From assembly GCA_012295275.1 (NCBI GenBank), contig CM022679.1, positions 30,005,154 to 30,057,653 of the forward strand: 52,500 nt of DNA, written 5' to 3'. Numbering within the stretch: the stretch's first letter is position 1; each line of letters starts with the position of its first letter. The notes beneath the pieces are model-generated. The model was not told the DNA's origin, did not search any database, and was given only the letters and a program-made list of their open reading frames with translations. A program made the translations under genes and the position numbers. The stretch comes from Chrysomallon squamiferum (taxonomy: Eukaryota; Mollusca; Gastropoda; Neomphalida; Peltospiridae). Shown here in pieces: positions 30,419 to 48,822 of the stretch.

Positions 30419-31780
30419 AATAATTAAGAAAGAAAGAAAGAAAGAAAGAAAAAAAAACAATTAAAAAAAAAAAAAAAAAAAAACGAAGTAATTTTATATG
30501 TTGTTACTATTTTCGAGAGTCAAATAAAACATTCTCTTTCATTTTTCTCTGCATCTTTCTTTTTTTTTTTTTTTTTCTTTGATGTGGATGTTCCATACAC
30601 TTGTAAGTTACTTAACACATATCCGCAGTCAAACATAAATATTTTCCTAAGCGTTTTACTCTCTCTCCCTCTGTGTACAGAGACGAAATGAAGAAAAACT
30701 CAGCTGTTTATTTTCTTCATCATTCTGCAACCTTTGGTGTTCGTTATCGCTTTGAAATGATTTTACACGTTGAAACAGGAAACGACGTCATGCGCTGATT
30801 TCTTCTCAGATTGTGATTACTTTTCTACTTTCTTCCAATGTAGATGTAATACCTAGTGTCAGAACTGTTTAAAAGCTCGGAAATTAATTAACTTAGCGTT
30901 GCATGTCGGTATTTCTTAAACAGCAGAAGATGCCAGATTTTTGCCGAACGAACCAGTTATAAATACTTTTAAAAAAAAAAAAAAATACATGATTTTTTTT
31001 TTTTTTAAATAGCATGTTAGATATAATAGTGTTAAATGAAGAAGAATAAAAAGAAGAAGAAGAAGAAGAAGATGAAGAAAAAGATGATAAAAATGATGAT
31101 TATTATTATGATGATGATTGTTTTGATGAAGTACATAGAAAACAAAAGAAATGAAAATGCAAAACAAAACAGTAATTTCGTTTTAAATCTATTAACAATA
31201 AATTTAGATTTACCGTTAAGAAAAATAATAAGGTGTTTAACATCTTAAGACATTTAGAATTAGCTGTTAATATTCGTGATATTTAATATATTTTTGTTTT
31301 GATGATGACGGAAATTGTCGCTATGCCTCTAGTGTTGTTTGCCAGTAAATTGTCGTTTATATGCACCTAACCTTACTTTGAAAGCAGAAACATATGTAGA
31401 GCAGGGCTTAGAATGGGAAATACTGCAATTAGTGGACGGAGAATAATGGTGCCTTGGTTAATGAATGAGATGTAACAGACATAATTATGAGAAAGAAAAA
31501 CTGCTAATATGTTTGTGACAGTAGAGACCGTGTCATTGACACGCGAGGTCAAATGTTAAAACTGAAACACGAAGATGAATGATCATTTATATCAGATCTA
31601 TAATTATACTTATAACTGGACGTACTTATCTTCGGAGTGTGCAGTACGTTTGGTTATTAAAGCCATTCAGTGAAATCGTCTTTTATATTATTTTTGACAG
31701 CATAACTACTGAATATAGCACTACTGTGTTATAAGTGGAAACGTAGGGTGTGATATATCTACAACATCGGCATTTTATCT
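29536..31780. other. Gene-free region
   Basis: No supported gene. Contains (TTA)n at 30133-30180, AAAT/AAAG repeats at 30370-30450, A- and T-runs and an AAG-rich tract at 31036-31090. Around 30240-30305 GGTATAGT and GATCAAATCCC are spaced like tRNA A- and B-boxes, possibly a worn SINE head. Confidence 0.4.
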
Positions 31781-32290
31781 GAGTTAATGTACAAACACAT
31801 TAACCTACTTCAGGTCTACGATACATCCTAGACTCTCCGGATTTCGCTGACGTAAATAACAACAGAAGGGAAGGCAGTTTTACAAGCTGTGATCTATGAT
31901 GCTAAATACACTTTGTATCCTGGATTCCTTGGGATTTTTGCTGACATTAATAACAGCATCTAATTCAAACGAATTCACAGTCTCTGGTGTTTCAAAGTTT
32001 AGTTATATCCTAAATTCTTTTTATATTGCCAGTAATAACGAAATACCAGCAGTTGTAGAACGCGCACAAAGACAACTGATCCCCTGACCCATGATTCTTC
32101 AAGAAAGAGAATGTTTAGAACATCAACAGCAATTAATAGTTGTCTCACATGGCAACATGATCTTCCAACCTAACAACACATTTAAATCCGTTTACTCTTC
32201 AAATTTCGCAGACGTCAAACCGGTTAAAAGAAGTCTGACAAAGCGATTTAATTCCTAGGCCTGCAAACGTAACAGAAATTTATGTTTTCT
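31780..32290. repeat. Very degenerate ~90-bp tandem repeat
   Basis: Related segments start at 31827 (TCCTAGACTCTCCGGATTTC), 31918 (TCCTGGATTCCTTGGGATTT), 32008 (TCCTAAATTC) and 32188 (TCCGTTTACTCTTCAAATTT). All but the third are followed by GC(T/A)GAC, and the steps are 91, 90 and 180 bases. The open frame at 31896-32087 lies inside it and is probably incidental. Confidence 0.4.
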
Positions 32291-37620
<5,330 letters not shown>

Positions 37621-37634
37621 TTTTTCCCCCTCTC

Positions 37635-37635
<1 letters not shown>

Positions 37636-37699
<64 letters not shown>

Positions 37700-37712
37700 T
37701 AATTAATTAATT
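37636..37712. repeat. (TTA)n and (TTAA)n microsatellite
   Basis: TTA trinucleotides at 37636-37696 followed by four TTAA repeats. Confidence 0.96.
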
Positions 37713-37814
37713 GACACATGTTCATAAGGATAATTGTTTTCATTGACAGCTTTTTGTTTTTAATTATTCGATTTGAGTTTTCATAAAAATTATTATCATT
37801 ACAGCTAGACGTAC

Positions 37815-38060
37815 TATTAGTGTTACTACAACTACTACTACTGTTATTACTACTACAACTATTATTATTATTATTTTTATTATTACTATTATTATTATTA
37901 TTATTATTATAATTTGTGTACGACAATTAATACCACTACTACTAGTTACTACCACTACTATTATTACTATGAACACTGCTGCTGCTTCTGCTACTACTAC
38001 TACTACCACATCTATTACTACTACCACTGTTACAGCTGCTGCTGCTATCACTTCTGTTTA
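37815..38060. repeat. Imperfect trinucleotide tract (ACT/ATT/GCT)
   Basis: Interrupted ACT, ATT and GCT trinucleotides. It generates several overlapping low-complexity frames on both strands, none credible as genes. Confidence 0.88.
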
Positions 38061-38599
38061 CTGGGTGTTTATAATCATTAGTGACTATACCACTGATAGT
38101 TTTATTACTGATGATGTCATTGTTAATGTTGACGCCGACACTGATGATGTTATTATTTCTGCTGTTATCTTTAATGTTGACAACGACTTTGATAAAACCG
38201 TTGCGCCATATCAGATTTGTCAGATGTACTAACAATATGACAGACAAGCACGAGTTCAAACGATATTAAGTCCTTTCCAAAATAAACCCCACCTCAACAC
38301 GATCACTTCTACACCAAGATAAACGGGTGGAAGGTGAAGAATTTAATCTAGTAATTATTCAGGTAATTGAAAGTGTTAGACGTATGAATGTTTACATTGT
38401 TCACGTCTCTAAGGTGCCCTAAACAACGTCCTTGAAATCGGTTAAGGACAAATTAAAAAATAATGACGTTAAGAGTGCTTGTCTATCTTGCATAAGTAAA
38501 TACAGGTTCTAAAATAGCCTTAAAGTGTTCCTTTGGATGTGAGAATAAATGGCGTAACTGTACTTATTGAACTTTCACGTTGTTGTTTTAGTTAACTAG

Positions 38600-38799
38600 T
38601 CATACTTAAATACATATATACAATGATACGTAAATACAAACCTACATAGATCACGTGCATACATAAGTATAAAATATTATGTACATATTCACATACATAC
38701 ATGCAATCATAACACTATAACAATACATACATACATACATACATATACCATACATACATACATAGAAACATACATACATACATGCATACCCACTCACAT

Positions 38800-38832
<33 letters not shown>
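38600..38832. repeat. ATAC-rich stretch ending in (AT)n
   Basis: Interrupted ACAT/ATAC repeats at 38690-38790 and an AT tract at about 38802-38830. Confidence 0.85.
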
Positions 38833-39535
38833 CCTATATGATAAACTGATTCGTGCGCGTGCTTATATCAATTCATGACAAAAAATAATAATTTAAAAAT
38901 CTGGTTATTATAAACAGGGAGATCTAAATCACCAGCGGATCCCGCCCCTGTTTGCCAGATCACCAGCTTCGACTTGTAAAACATCGTAAGTGTTGTCTCT
39001 CCGTTGTTTGACTTGAGTTTTACGATCCGTTGGTTCCAGTACGTATCAATCTGCCGCTCTTTATCACAGCAATTCCGTGAGAGCGAAATGTCCACACGAA
39101 AAGCCGAGTGTTATGACGTGTTTGTTTACCAGTAAATAAACCCCTGTGTGCCAACAACAGATAAAACACAGATTCCATTATCTACCAAGGGTTAATCCGG
39201 CAAAATATTCGTCTTACGGTAGAACGAGAGTAACGTACTAGTTAAACCCTACGAGTGTCATGAACTAACTTGGTTGACTTTTGACGTAGTTTCGTAATCT
39301 TTTTCCTGCTGTTTATCTTGACGTTTTCCGTTAAACTGATAAATCGTGTAGTGTTTTTTTTTCCGTAAACATTTGTTGATTTTCCAGTGTGAAGGGTACA
39401 GTTTGAAAAAAATGTAAATTACTTCTTGAAAAAAATTATTCTTGAAACGAAAGAATCTTCTGGTTCAAGTTCGGTTAAGTAAAGTCATAACGAACGATTA
39501 AACGTAGTATTAGACAACACATACATAGATAGATA

Positions 39536-40800
39536 CAGTGGACTCTGCCAAACCCAGATTCATTTGGGACCAAAGAAGTTTGCAGTTTTAGACAAAGTGT
39601 CGGTTTATAATGATGAAAATGACATGAAAAAGATTTTATTTGTTTTTTCATTTTCAGAACATCAGTGTACGAAAGTTCGGTCCTTCGATGGTTGCATATA
39701 TCGTCAATCCATTACGATTTTTTTAATGTTTCTGTCGTTACTCTCTGCTGAAACGTTGTTTTCCAACAACTGCCGTTAATGGTCACTACTTTGCAAATAT
39801 CAAATGCATAGCCAAGGTTCACGGGGGTGAAGGGGTCAACAAGGACGAAATGCTCGCCGTATTTTTAACGCAAAGTTTGTATCCAAAACGCACTGTTTTA
39901 CTGCTGTGCTTAGAGTTTGACAATAAACACATGTCTTTTAAACTTATATTAAATTAAATTTAATTGAGAATTACTTGTACAGTGAAAGATTACAATTAAC
40001 AAACCAACGTGACTCGTGAAAGTAATCGTAAACAATCATAAGAATAAAAGTTTTGTTAAACAATTTGATCACTTATGGCATTGATCTGTATGAAATATTT
40101 GTTAAAGGCCCTGTTCTGTTAGACGTGACTTCTCCCTAATTTTCTAGCCTAGCGTAAACCTGCAGAGCTAAACGTTTCTGTTTACATATGACGAAAACTC
40201 TTCTCTTAATTTTGCTTTAGAAAATTCGATCGTTACAGTTTTTTAGGTCGCTCTGCCATCAAGATTAATTCAATAAGACAAGTGCAAAATGTCGGCCATA
40301 CCTATTTATGAAGACTTCTGCTGTTGACGATAAATCTAAATGACTGGATTCACTTAGATACCAACACACACTAATAATAATCTTGTTCATCTAGCTGCAT
40401 ATAGGAATTACAAGAAGCATGGCAGCATTGTTTATTAAGCTTTCAAAGAAGCGCAATCATTTCATATCTCGCGGTAGCCTAATTACGTGTCGCTATTGCT
40501 TAAGAAACTGGGTGCCTTGTTGACGTGATTAATTACTATGCAGCTTGTTGTTGTTGTTTTTTATTCTGGAATTAACACCCGAAGTTAACAATGACAAGGA
40601 CTTCATTATGATAAACTGTAGGGTTACAGTGCAGAGAAGAATGCAGTACAGGTACATGATAAACAAATTAAAATGAACACCCGGATTAGACACGGTTTTG
40701 TTAATGACAGATTAACGATCGTTTGGACGGGACTTTGAAATTGTGACAGTTTGCACATAAAACCGGATTAGTCAAAAGCCGGTTTTCACAGAGTACATTG
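39536..40800. mobile_element. Probable non-autonomous pogo/Tigger-like DNA transposon
   Basis: The left end CAGTGGACTCTGCCAAACC and the inverted right end (reverse complement CAATGTACTCTGTGAAAACC) match at about 15 of the first 19 positions. The left end follows TA, the target dinucleotide of the Tc1/mariner superfamily; the right flank reads CA, a possible mutated TA. Sub-terminal sequence repeats CCGG-TTT motifs (left GTGTCGGTTTATAATG; right CCGGATTAG and ACCGGATTAG), as seen in pogo-type ends from invertebrates. At 1265 bases with no transposase frame it would depend on another element. Family name is from end motifs only. Confidence 0.5.
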
Positions 40801-40826
40801 CATGTATGAATATACATGTATATACA

Positions 40827-40828
<2 letters not shown>

Positions 40829-40905
<77 letters not shown>
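40829..40905. repeat. (CA)n and (TATG)n microsatellites
   Basis: CA tract 40829-40873, then AT and TATG repeats to about 40905, directly outside the right end of the putative transposon. Confidence 0.96.
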
Positions 40906-40907
<2 letters not shown>

Positions 40908-41076
40908 ATATGTATAGACGAATACATACCTACATTTATAGACGAATATATACCTACACTTCAGTACATATTAATACAAAGATACATGCTCACATTTGTA
41001 AACATAGCCATATATAAAGAAAAAAGACAAAAACAACATTTTTATTCATTAGTTAATTCTTACGCTCATTTACGAG

Positions 41077-41131
<55 letters not shown>

Positions 41132-41145
41132 CAACAATAATAATA
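41077..41145. repeat. (AAT)n microsatellite
   Basis: AAT trinucleotide tract with an ACA interruption near 41128. Confidence 0.96.
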
Positions 41146-41357
41146 AAAAAGCCCGCATGATATTGCAATAAACTGGCACTAGATTACCTGTAAAATTTAG
41201 TAAGCGTGTAAAACATTACTCTGAAATAAAGTTTATCATTTGTGAGAGAGAAAAAACAAAGCCACCTAAACACGGTTCACACTTAGCGATTAACAGCGAG
41301 AGATCTTTTACACGCACAGTCTTTCTTTTGACAGCAAAGTGCTTAAAACTGTCCTTC

Positions 41358-41485
<128 letters not shown>

Positions 41486-41811
41486 TGACCAAACGAAGAC
41501 ACATCGCGCCTTGAAGGGAGTATTCAAACAGCTCAGCGACTCACAATAACGAAACGTTACACGAAGAAAGGTAATTTCGCCTGCAGCGTTAAGGAAGTGA
41601 CCCAAAAACAAGACTGATGTGATGTCTACCTGACAGGTGTGTACACCTGTAAACAAATAAATTGTACTTTTGTGGTCACTCGTTTTGCCGCAAAGTAGAG
41701 AATAATTACGGTTAATGCCGCGAACGTGGCTTTTATAGATAAAAAACAAAAAAATGTGTCCATTTTTTTATTGTAATATTTGGCCTTAAAAATAGCTCAG
41801 CATGACATTTA

Positions 41812-42080
41812 GTTATTTATTTATTTAACCATTTATTTATTTATTTAATCATTTATTTATTTGTTTATTTATTTATTTAATTATTTATTTAATCATTTAT
41901 TTATTGATATATTTAATCATTTATTTATTTATTTATTTATTTAATACTTAATTTTTGTCCTTTTTTTCTTGTTTTCTTTAGATATCATTTATTTATTAAT
42001 TCATGCCTTCATTTAATTATTTATTTATTTATTTATTTATTTCCTTGTCATTATGTTGGTTAGTTTATTTATTTATTTCT
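41812..42080. repeat. (TTTA)n-rich tract
   Basis: Interrupted TTTA/TTTAATCA repeats at 41812-41945 and 42010-42080. The 117-codon frame starting at 42003 begins inside it and is doubtful. Confidence 0.9.
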
Positions 42081-42885
42081 ATGAAGCCAAGAATATTTAC
42101 CATTCCTGCCATACTAAATGTTCTGGATTGGTATTTTCAAAGTCCACGTAAAGAACGCTGGTCTACAAGTCTGAAACATCATCTGAAATTATGCACCACA
42201 ACGTCAGCTATACCAACAGAAAACAGTGCCAAGGACCACCATCAAGATTCGATCCTCGATCGCAAACACTTCATACGAACTCTTAGAAATAGTTTATCTC
42301 TTGCTGAGGTTTTTTTAATTTTAACTCGAATGAAGATACACAGGCCCACTGTATAAAATCACAAAACTTGTAAACATGTTCGTGTCTAAAGGCTAACTCT
42401 ATTAATGTTTATTTTTTTTTATATAAAATATTTCGTGATAAATTATTCGGGTCTAATAAAACGTGATTCTGGCTTGTTTGGTTTACGTGTTATGTAGAAA
42501 CATGCGTCCGTGTTACAGTTCTGACCCAGATCTGTCATTTTGAAAGATCCGCACGTTCCTTACGTCAATCGTAAAACGTCTTAAGAAGCGATGATTTCGT
42601 ACGTACACAATTATGTGAGATATTCGGATATTAGGACAGCACCCTATAAAGACATATGCACCGCATCTACCACACATGCAAACCACATGTAAACATTCAC
42701 AAATTTATCTGCAATAATACTTGCACATGTGCATTTAGACACATAACCACACATACAGATCAGACAGGCGCAAAAACGCATAAATACGCACACAAAAATG
42801 CATACACGTCATACATACATGACGTGCATATATAATTTTTTTCAGTCGATTTTCTATCGAACAGACATTCATTATTATTATTTAC

Positions 42886-42937
<52 letters not shown>

Positions 42938-43248
42938 TACATGTATATATCTATCTATCTATCTATCTATATATATAGTGTAAAAATAAAAAGACATTAA
43001 GTGTGTATCTCAGATCTGTGTTAACAGCAGACTTGATTAATCGTTTCTGTATTTAACTTAATTATTTTCTCTGTTTTTACGGCGACCTGCGCGTTTTCTC
43101 ATGATGCCTCATTCAAGTAATTTTTATGTGGACCAGGAAATTGTAAACACGACTTTTACGACGCGTAAAGAAGTCGTCTTTGTTAGGAGATTTCACAGCC
43201 ATGTAACAAGTGACATTTTTTCTCCTTTTTTCTTTTTTCTTTCTTTTT

Positions 43249-43250
<2 letters not shown>
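42081..43250. other. Gene-free region with (ATT)n and (ATCT)n
   Basis: Contains (ATT)n at about 42883-42934 and (ATCT)n at 42948-42970. The frame running to 42356 is of mixed composition but has no recognisable domain or splice context. Confidence 0.45.
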
Positions 43251-43307
<57 letters not shown>

Positions 43308-43370
43308 GTTGTTATTGTTGTTGTTGTTATTGTTGTTCTCATTTTTTATTTATTTATTTATTTTACGTTT
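43250..43370. repeat. (ATT)n, (GTT)n and (TTTA)n compound microsatellite
   Basis: ATT repeats 43250-43306, GTT-rich repeats to about 43336, then TTTA repeats. Confidence 0.95.
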
Positions 43371-43716
43371 TTTATTATTTTAATACATTTTCCCTATACT
43401 CTGTCGACTCGATGATACATTGTTTAAAGCAAATACGCGGTGAATGCCATAATTATACTCAAATATATTTTTTTTCTTCTTGTGTGTAATAATGTATTTA
43501 GAAGTGGCTCTTGTCGTTGTGTTTGATTAAAGTTGTCTATGGTGTTGTGATTATGCGGTGAAAATGCTTGAGTAGGCTTAGAAGTAGGAAATAGTTTCTT
43601 AGTAGCTATTTATTTTATTTTATTTGCTTGCTTTTTTATTTATTTATTTTTTTTTTTTTACATAATATTTGTATATAATTATACTGCATGATATGACCAA
43701 ATATGTGCATATGTGC

Positions 43717-43832
<116 letters not shown>

Positions 43833-44447
43833 ATATGTATATTATTCTATTTAAAACACCTGTGACTATATAAACGAATCTCTCATTATAATTAACATGT
43901 ATACTTTCAAGTGATTGTTTTACTTATTATTAGCGATTAATCTTTACTAACAATAAAGTTTGCTAATAATCAAACAACTACGAGAGATTTATAAAGGCTA
44001 AACTCTGTGTGTTTTATTTCGAGCGTTCAAGTACGAAGCATAACGACAAGATGGCATCAGTCAAACAGATCTGCTGTTACAAAATACAATTGAAAATCTC
44101 TCTAAGACGCATAAAACCACAGTTAGATAAACTGTCTGTGAAAAAAAGAGAACAGTGTTTTTCTTAAACCGAAGCTGTTGTACCAAATCGTTCGTTCAAA
44201 GCCAAGCTAATTTTAGAAGCTTGCCAAAACGGTAGAAACATTCGAAGGAGTAACGTTACATAAAAAAACAAATGTGATATTTTCTGAAATGTCAGAAAGC
44301 TTTTTATTTGCATCTATTTTTGTTACTGTTTTTTAAAACACAGTCTTGATATGTATTTTTAACCTGTTTGTTTCTGTTAGAGAAGTATTTTAAGTTTTTC
44401 TATTTATCTCGCTTTCACTCTTTTTGTCTCACATTGTTTTTCCCAGT

Positions 44448-44449
<2 letters not shown>

Positions 44450-44528
<79 letters not shown>
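44450..44528. repeat. (CT)n microsatellite
   Basis: Pure CT tract of about 79 bases. Confidence 0.98.
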
Positions 44529-44530
<2 letters not shown>

Positions 44531-44812
44531 GTCTGTCTATTTCATTCTCCCTATTTTACACGTGTTGTTTTATTGTTGTTTCTTATTTGTTTTTAATCTC
44601 TCCGCTTTTCTCGTTCGTGTACCCTTCCCTTAATCTTGTTTTGACACAAGCTCTGGAATAAAAACAAATTGCTATTCATCTGTGCGACATATCAGCGAGA
44701 AACGTCTAACACTAATCACTGATACTCAAACCGAGGAATCTTCCTGTTTGTAATCTGCTGTCAGGTTTAGTATTCACTAACCATCAACACTTATTTATTA
44801 TTGTTTGTACAG

Positions 44813-44863
44813 ACTCGACAAGCGACTTTGCCGCACTTCGCGATGAACCGCACGGCCTGGCTT
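44813..44863 (+). other. Candidate 51-nt internal exon
   Basis: A short GC-rich block is framed by a strong acceptor (T-rich tract ending TTGTTTGTACAG) and a perfect GTAAGT donor. Two of three frames are open, one giving an STSDFAALRDEPHGLA-like peptide. Joined directly to the PKG exon at 16912 it would meet a TGA in frame, so it is not a simple next PKG exon. It may belong to another gene, be an untranslated or alternative exon, or be chance. Confidence 0.3.
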
Positions 44864-44869
44864 GTAAGT

Positions 44870-45803
44870 CTGCTGTAACTACCGAAATATCCATTATCTT
44901 TGTTTGAATAATATTTAGATGGTTAAGATCAATTCTAGCGAAACTGCGGAGTGTTTGGTAAACAGAAATGTCGATAAAAAAAATAAAATAAAATAAAGTA
45001 AAGGAGTATTCTAAAGTGGGTACTTCTTAAATTTCATACTAAACTGATTTCTGCATTGTGTGATCGTTTGATGGGTTTTCAAATTCACCATAATGAGAAA
45101 AAAAGAAAAAGAAAAAGAAGTTAGCGAAGAGAAAAGGTTGGTTTGACATAAGGAAGGATACAAAATTACAATAACAAAAAAATAAAAAATAAAACCAGGC
45201 ATAGGTTTTTAGATTGGTATATTCTCGGATCGAATCTCTTTACAGACTTGTGGTTGAATGGTAAAAGTTCAACTCGTTTCTTTTCTCTTTAAAGAACTTT
45301 TCAGACATAGATATAGTAATTTTGTGGTTGTTGTTGTTGTTACTTTTGTTATTTTATTTAAAAATTTAAGAACATTCAAATATTTCAATTATTTTATATC
45401 GTTGTAAAAGATAATTCTGGCTATGTAAAACCGGTTTGTTTGTTTCAAGAACGAAATAAAAAATTATCTGACCCGGCTTATCGTAACTCGAGATTAAGAA
45501 ATTCCAAGCAGTTTGTATATAAACAGTAAAACAGTTAATTATCAGCTGTTTAATTTATTACTCAATTGTTCTGTTTTACACTGCGATCTGTTTGTACGCG
45601 CAAAGAAAACATGAATATTTAGAAAAGTAAAACGAAATTCAAAATTTATTTGTGATGATAATACGAACAAAATGAGCTAAATGTATTTTATATATTTTGT
45701 AACTATAATATTCCATATGTCACTGTTTTAAAAGCTAACAGATGCCAACTTTTGCTAATAATAAAGTAAGACAATAAACAAGTCGAGATATTACTTTCTT
45801 TCA
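44870..45803. other. Gene-free region
   Basis: AT-rich unique sequence; nothing recognisable apart from A-rich stretches near 44975 and 45100-45190. Confidence 0.45.
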
Positions 45804-45839
45804 TGACGTCATCTCGTATATTGAGATTTCAGTATAAAA
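45804..45839 (+). promoter_or_regulatory. CRE plus TATA-box arrangement
   Basis: A palindromic TGACGTCA at 45804-45811 lies 21 bases before TATAAAA at 45833-45839, a spacing typical of CREB-responsive promoters. No gene is seen directly downstream; a 5' UTR exon cannot be excluded. Confidence 0.35.
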
Positions 45840-46229
45840 ACATATTCAGAGAGTTTACCAAAGATTTTCTGCGGGCTTGTTTACCTTTACCACCCAGAAT
45901 AAATGAATTCATATAACAAATATGTCTTTCTGTGGACGTTTTAATATCACAATGGTCACATTAAAGAGGAAGTCTGATGTCATCATCATACGACGAGTTA
46001 CTCTCATTGGTTAACAGCAAAAGACCTTCCCAAAGGAAAACAAAGGTCACGACCTTCAATAAATTAGTTGTACTAAAAATGGCCCCGAGGGGTGATCAGT
46101 GAAGGGTATCTCGCCACGCCCTAGGCTGTGACTGTTGAACTACAACTACTCTAACGAAAGTATAAGTAACATTATAGGAAGACAAGTAACTTGTACTGGG
46201 GATTTGGGAAGTCCGTGCTTGAAATATCC

Positions 46230-46540
46230 CTGTAAATTGAATTTTCAGTTTCTAATAAAGCCTGTTATTTTTCAAACAAGCTAAGCTGTAGACTATACCC
46301 TTGTATCGTAGAATATTAATTTTCAGTAAAGCTTGACTTTAGTCTTGAATGTTACTATTCAAAGAAGCTTAGCCAAAGTCTGAGTCCTTGAACACAGGAT
46401 TGTTAATTTTCAATAAAGAAGACTTAAGTCTATGCACCTGCACCTTGGAATGTTAATTTTCAAACAAGCTTGGACAAAGTTGATATCTTTTTGCACCTAG
46501 GAATGTTAATTTTCAATACAGCCTGGCTAAAGTCTGATGT
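46230..46540. repeat. Degenerate 50-60-bp tandem repeat
   Basis: About six units around GGAATGTTAATTTTCAATAA, AGCTTGGCTAAAGTCTGA and a TTGCACCT-like segment, at about 46240, 46311, 46349, 46404, 46450 and 46501. Confidence 0.8.
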
Positions 46541-46925
46541 TAAAGACAAAAGACAGGGTGTTATTGTTGCGTGTTATCTGTTACGTAGGAACAAGATTTT
46601 GATAACGTATCTAAACGATATGACGTAGTGTTTGATCTGTCACGTGTGATGTAATAACTTAGATATTGCATCGGAAAAAAAAATATTATCTTTAACTGAA
46701 AATATGCTTGTCCGCTTGTTATGATAGATTGTTAGGATTAATAATAATAAAATAAATTAATTTATTTTTCTAAAGACTGCACCGCATGACCTATTGAGAA
46801 CATATTTATATAAAAAAAATAATAATTTAAACATTATTTTTGTAGTGGTACGAAACATTAATTATTATTTAACACGGAAGACTAACTGGCCGTCAGTTTT
46901 GATTATCGATTAAATTTAACACAAC

Positions 46926-46953
46926 ATTTTTTTTTTTTTTTTTTTTTTTTTTT
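46926..46953. repeat. Poly(T) run
   Basis: T homopolymer of about 27 bases, possibly the complement of a retroposon tail. Confidence 0.9.
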
Positions 46954-47104
46954 GACAATACGTCACTGAGCTTTTGAACCGTGTTTACTGAAACTGCATT
47001 AGTTATAGCTGTCATTACCATTCAAATTTATACCTTGTTTTTATCAACATAGATAAAAATGAACAGGTAGTACAGTGAAACTGAAGTAAAAATAGGAGTA
47101 GGAA

Positions 47105-47320
47105 AATGGTGTTAGCAGTATTAACAGTAGTAATAGTAGTAGTGGTAGTTGTTATAGTGGTAACAGTAGTAGTAGAAGAACTAGTAGGACCAGCAGTAGC
47201 AGTAGTAGTAGTAGTAGTAGTAGCAGTAGCACTAATGGCTGGGATAACAGTAACAGTAAAAGTCGTAGTTGTAGTTGTTGTCGCAGTATTAATAGTACCA
47301 GAAGTAGTAGTAGTAGTTTT
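47105..47320. repeat. Imperfect (AGT)n trinucleotide tract
   Basis: AGTAGT repeats with AAC, AGC and GTT interruptions. The valine-rich open frame at 47106-47360 is a repeat artefact. Confidence 0.92.
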
Positions 47321-47474
47321 TGTTCATGCCACTATTGTATTTATTTATTTTCTTACTTAGTTACATAAATGTTTTTACGATCTGTTTGTGTGACAGTACA
47401 TTCTTTCAGTTATTTGAACAAATTCAAATAATGTTACGTAATATTTATTCTGAAAAAAAATTCAATTAAATAAA

Positions 47475-47486
47475 TAAATAATAATA

Positions 47487-47535
<49 letters not shown>

Positions 47536-47556
47536 CAAATAAATAAATAAATAAAT
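47475..47556. repeat. (AAT)n and (AAAT)n microsatellites
   Basis: AAT repeats 47480-47530 flanked by AAAT repeats. Confidence 0.95.
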
Positions 47557-48820
47557 AACCGAAGAAAATAGAAAGAGAAACAGACAAACGAAATAAGAAA
47601 AAAAAACGAAGTTCAGACAAACAATACACCGAGGTGACGCAGAGGAACAAAAAACAACAGTGACATTCCTTAGCGTAATAAAACTGAAATAGTCACCTTG
47701 GCCTAGCCATTGTGATATCAAGTTACTCGAAATGGGTATAAGTTTCTTTTTAAAATAAAACTTCTCTTACAAGTAACACAGAACAGTAACATGCGACAGA
47801 ATAAGTGACCTAGTATGTCAGTTACGTTAAGACTCGAACGTGTGCTAGAAAAATACAGAACAGAAAAAATACTTTGAAATATCAGAAATAAATTTGTGTT
47901 TTCTGTAATATCAATAAGAACAGAATGAAAGATGAAGAGAGTTTTGAGTTATCTTTCTTTCCTTTTTTTTTTCTTTCTTTTATTTTCCTTTCTTTATTTT
48001 TCTCCTTTTAATAATCCATTTTATTTCAGTTAGTTATTTATTTAGTGATTATAATTTATTTATATTTATTTATTTAATTATCTTCTTTTTTTTTTTAAAT
48101 AGGATATAATCCGCCGTAGAAAAAATAATATATATATATAAGTTGAAGCTTTTGCTAAGAAAAATCCATTACATCATAAAGTAATGGTGTTATAAAGCAT
48201 GTAAATAATTTTACAAAATAAGCTACATAACTATTCATGGCTGCATTAAATTACAATATCGTTTTCAGTTTATCTTACATACTTGATGTAACTAATGTAC
48301 GTGTTACTCTGTATGTATATATGTTTTATTATAATTACATCAGTATGCTGTAACTGTATATCTTCTGCTGCACTTTTTGTCAGTACATTATTATTTATCT
48401 GTTTTGGACATGCAATGCAGTGGGGATTTTCTTTCTTTCTTTTTTTTTTTTTTTTTTGTATGTTTTGTTTTTATTGTTGTTGTTGCTACTGTTTTATTTG
48501 TTTGTTTTGTTTTGTTTGTGTGGTGGTTTTTTTTTTTTGTTTTGTTTTGTTGTTGTTGTTATTTTTATTATTTGTTGGTTTTTTTAATATGCTTTAATGT
48601 TTCGGTAACCCAGGGGAGCCTCACTATTATTTAAAAAAAAAAAAAATAATAATATAAATAAAAATCAGTTTTAAAGATTTTAGTATGGAATCGATTGGTT
48701 CACATCTGGTACATACTTCTTTTCTTCGTTCTGTTGGTCAGTAACGATTATAATCTATTAATTTTCTACTTCGTCCTTTGAAATTACCTCACTGTGAGTT
48801 TAGATTAGCTTAAGCTCCAT
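47557..48820. other. Gene-free region
   Basis: T-rich tracts (47960-48095, 48436-48590) and AT repeats (48128-48140). The hydrophobic frames at 48295-48634 come from T-runs. Confidence 0.5.
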
Positions 48821-48822
48821 TC

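Noticed and set aside
38868-39095. 75-codon minus-strand frame of mixed composition
   Set aside because: It begins at GTG rather than ATG and shows no domain; possible exon but unsupported.
42003-42356. 117-codon frame with a non-repetitive C-terminal half
   Set aside because: It starts inside a TTTA repeat, has no family resemblance I can name, and lacks splice or promoter context.
44051-44167. 38-codon frame with good start context (ACAAGATGG)
   Set aside because: Too short, no signal peptide or domain, and no conservation evidence available.
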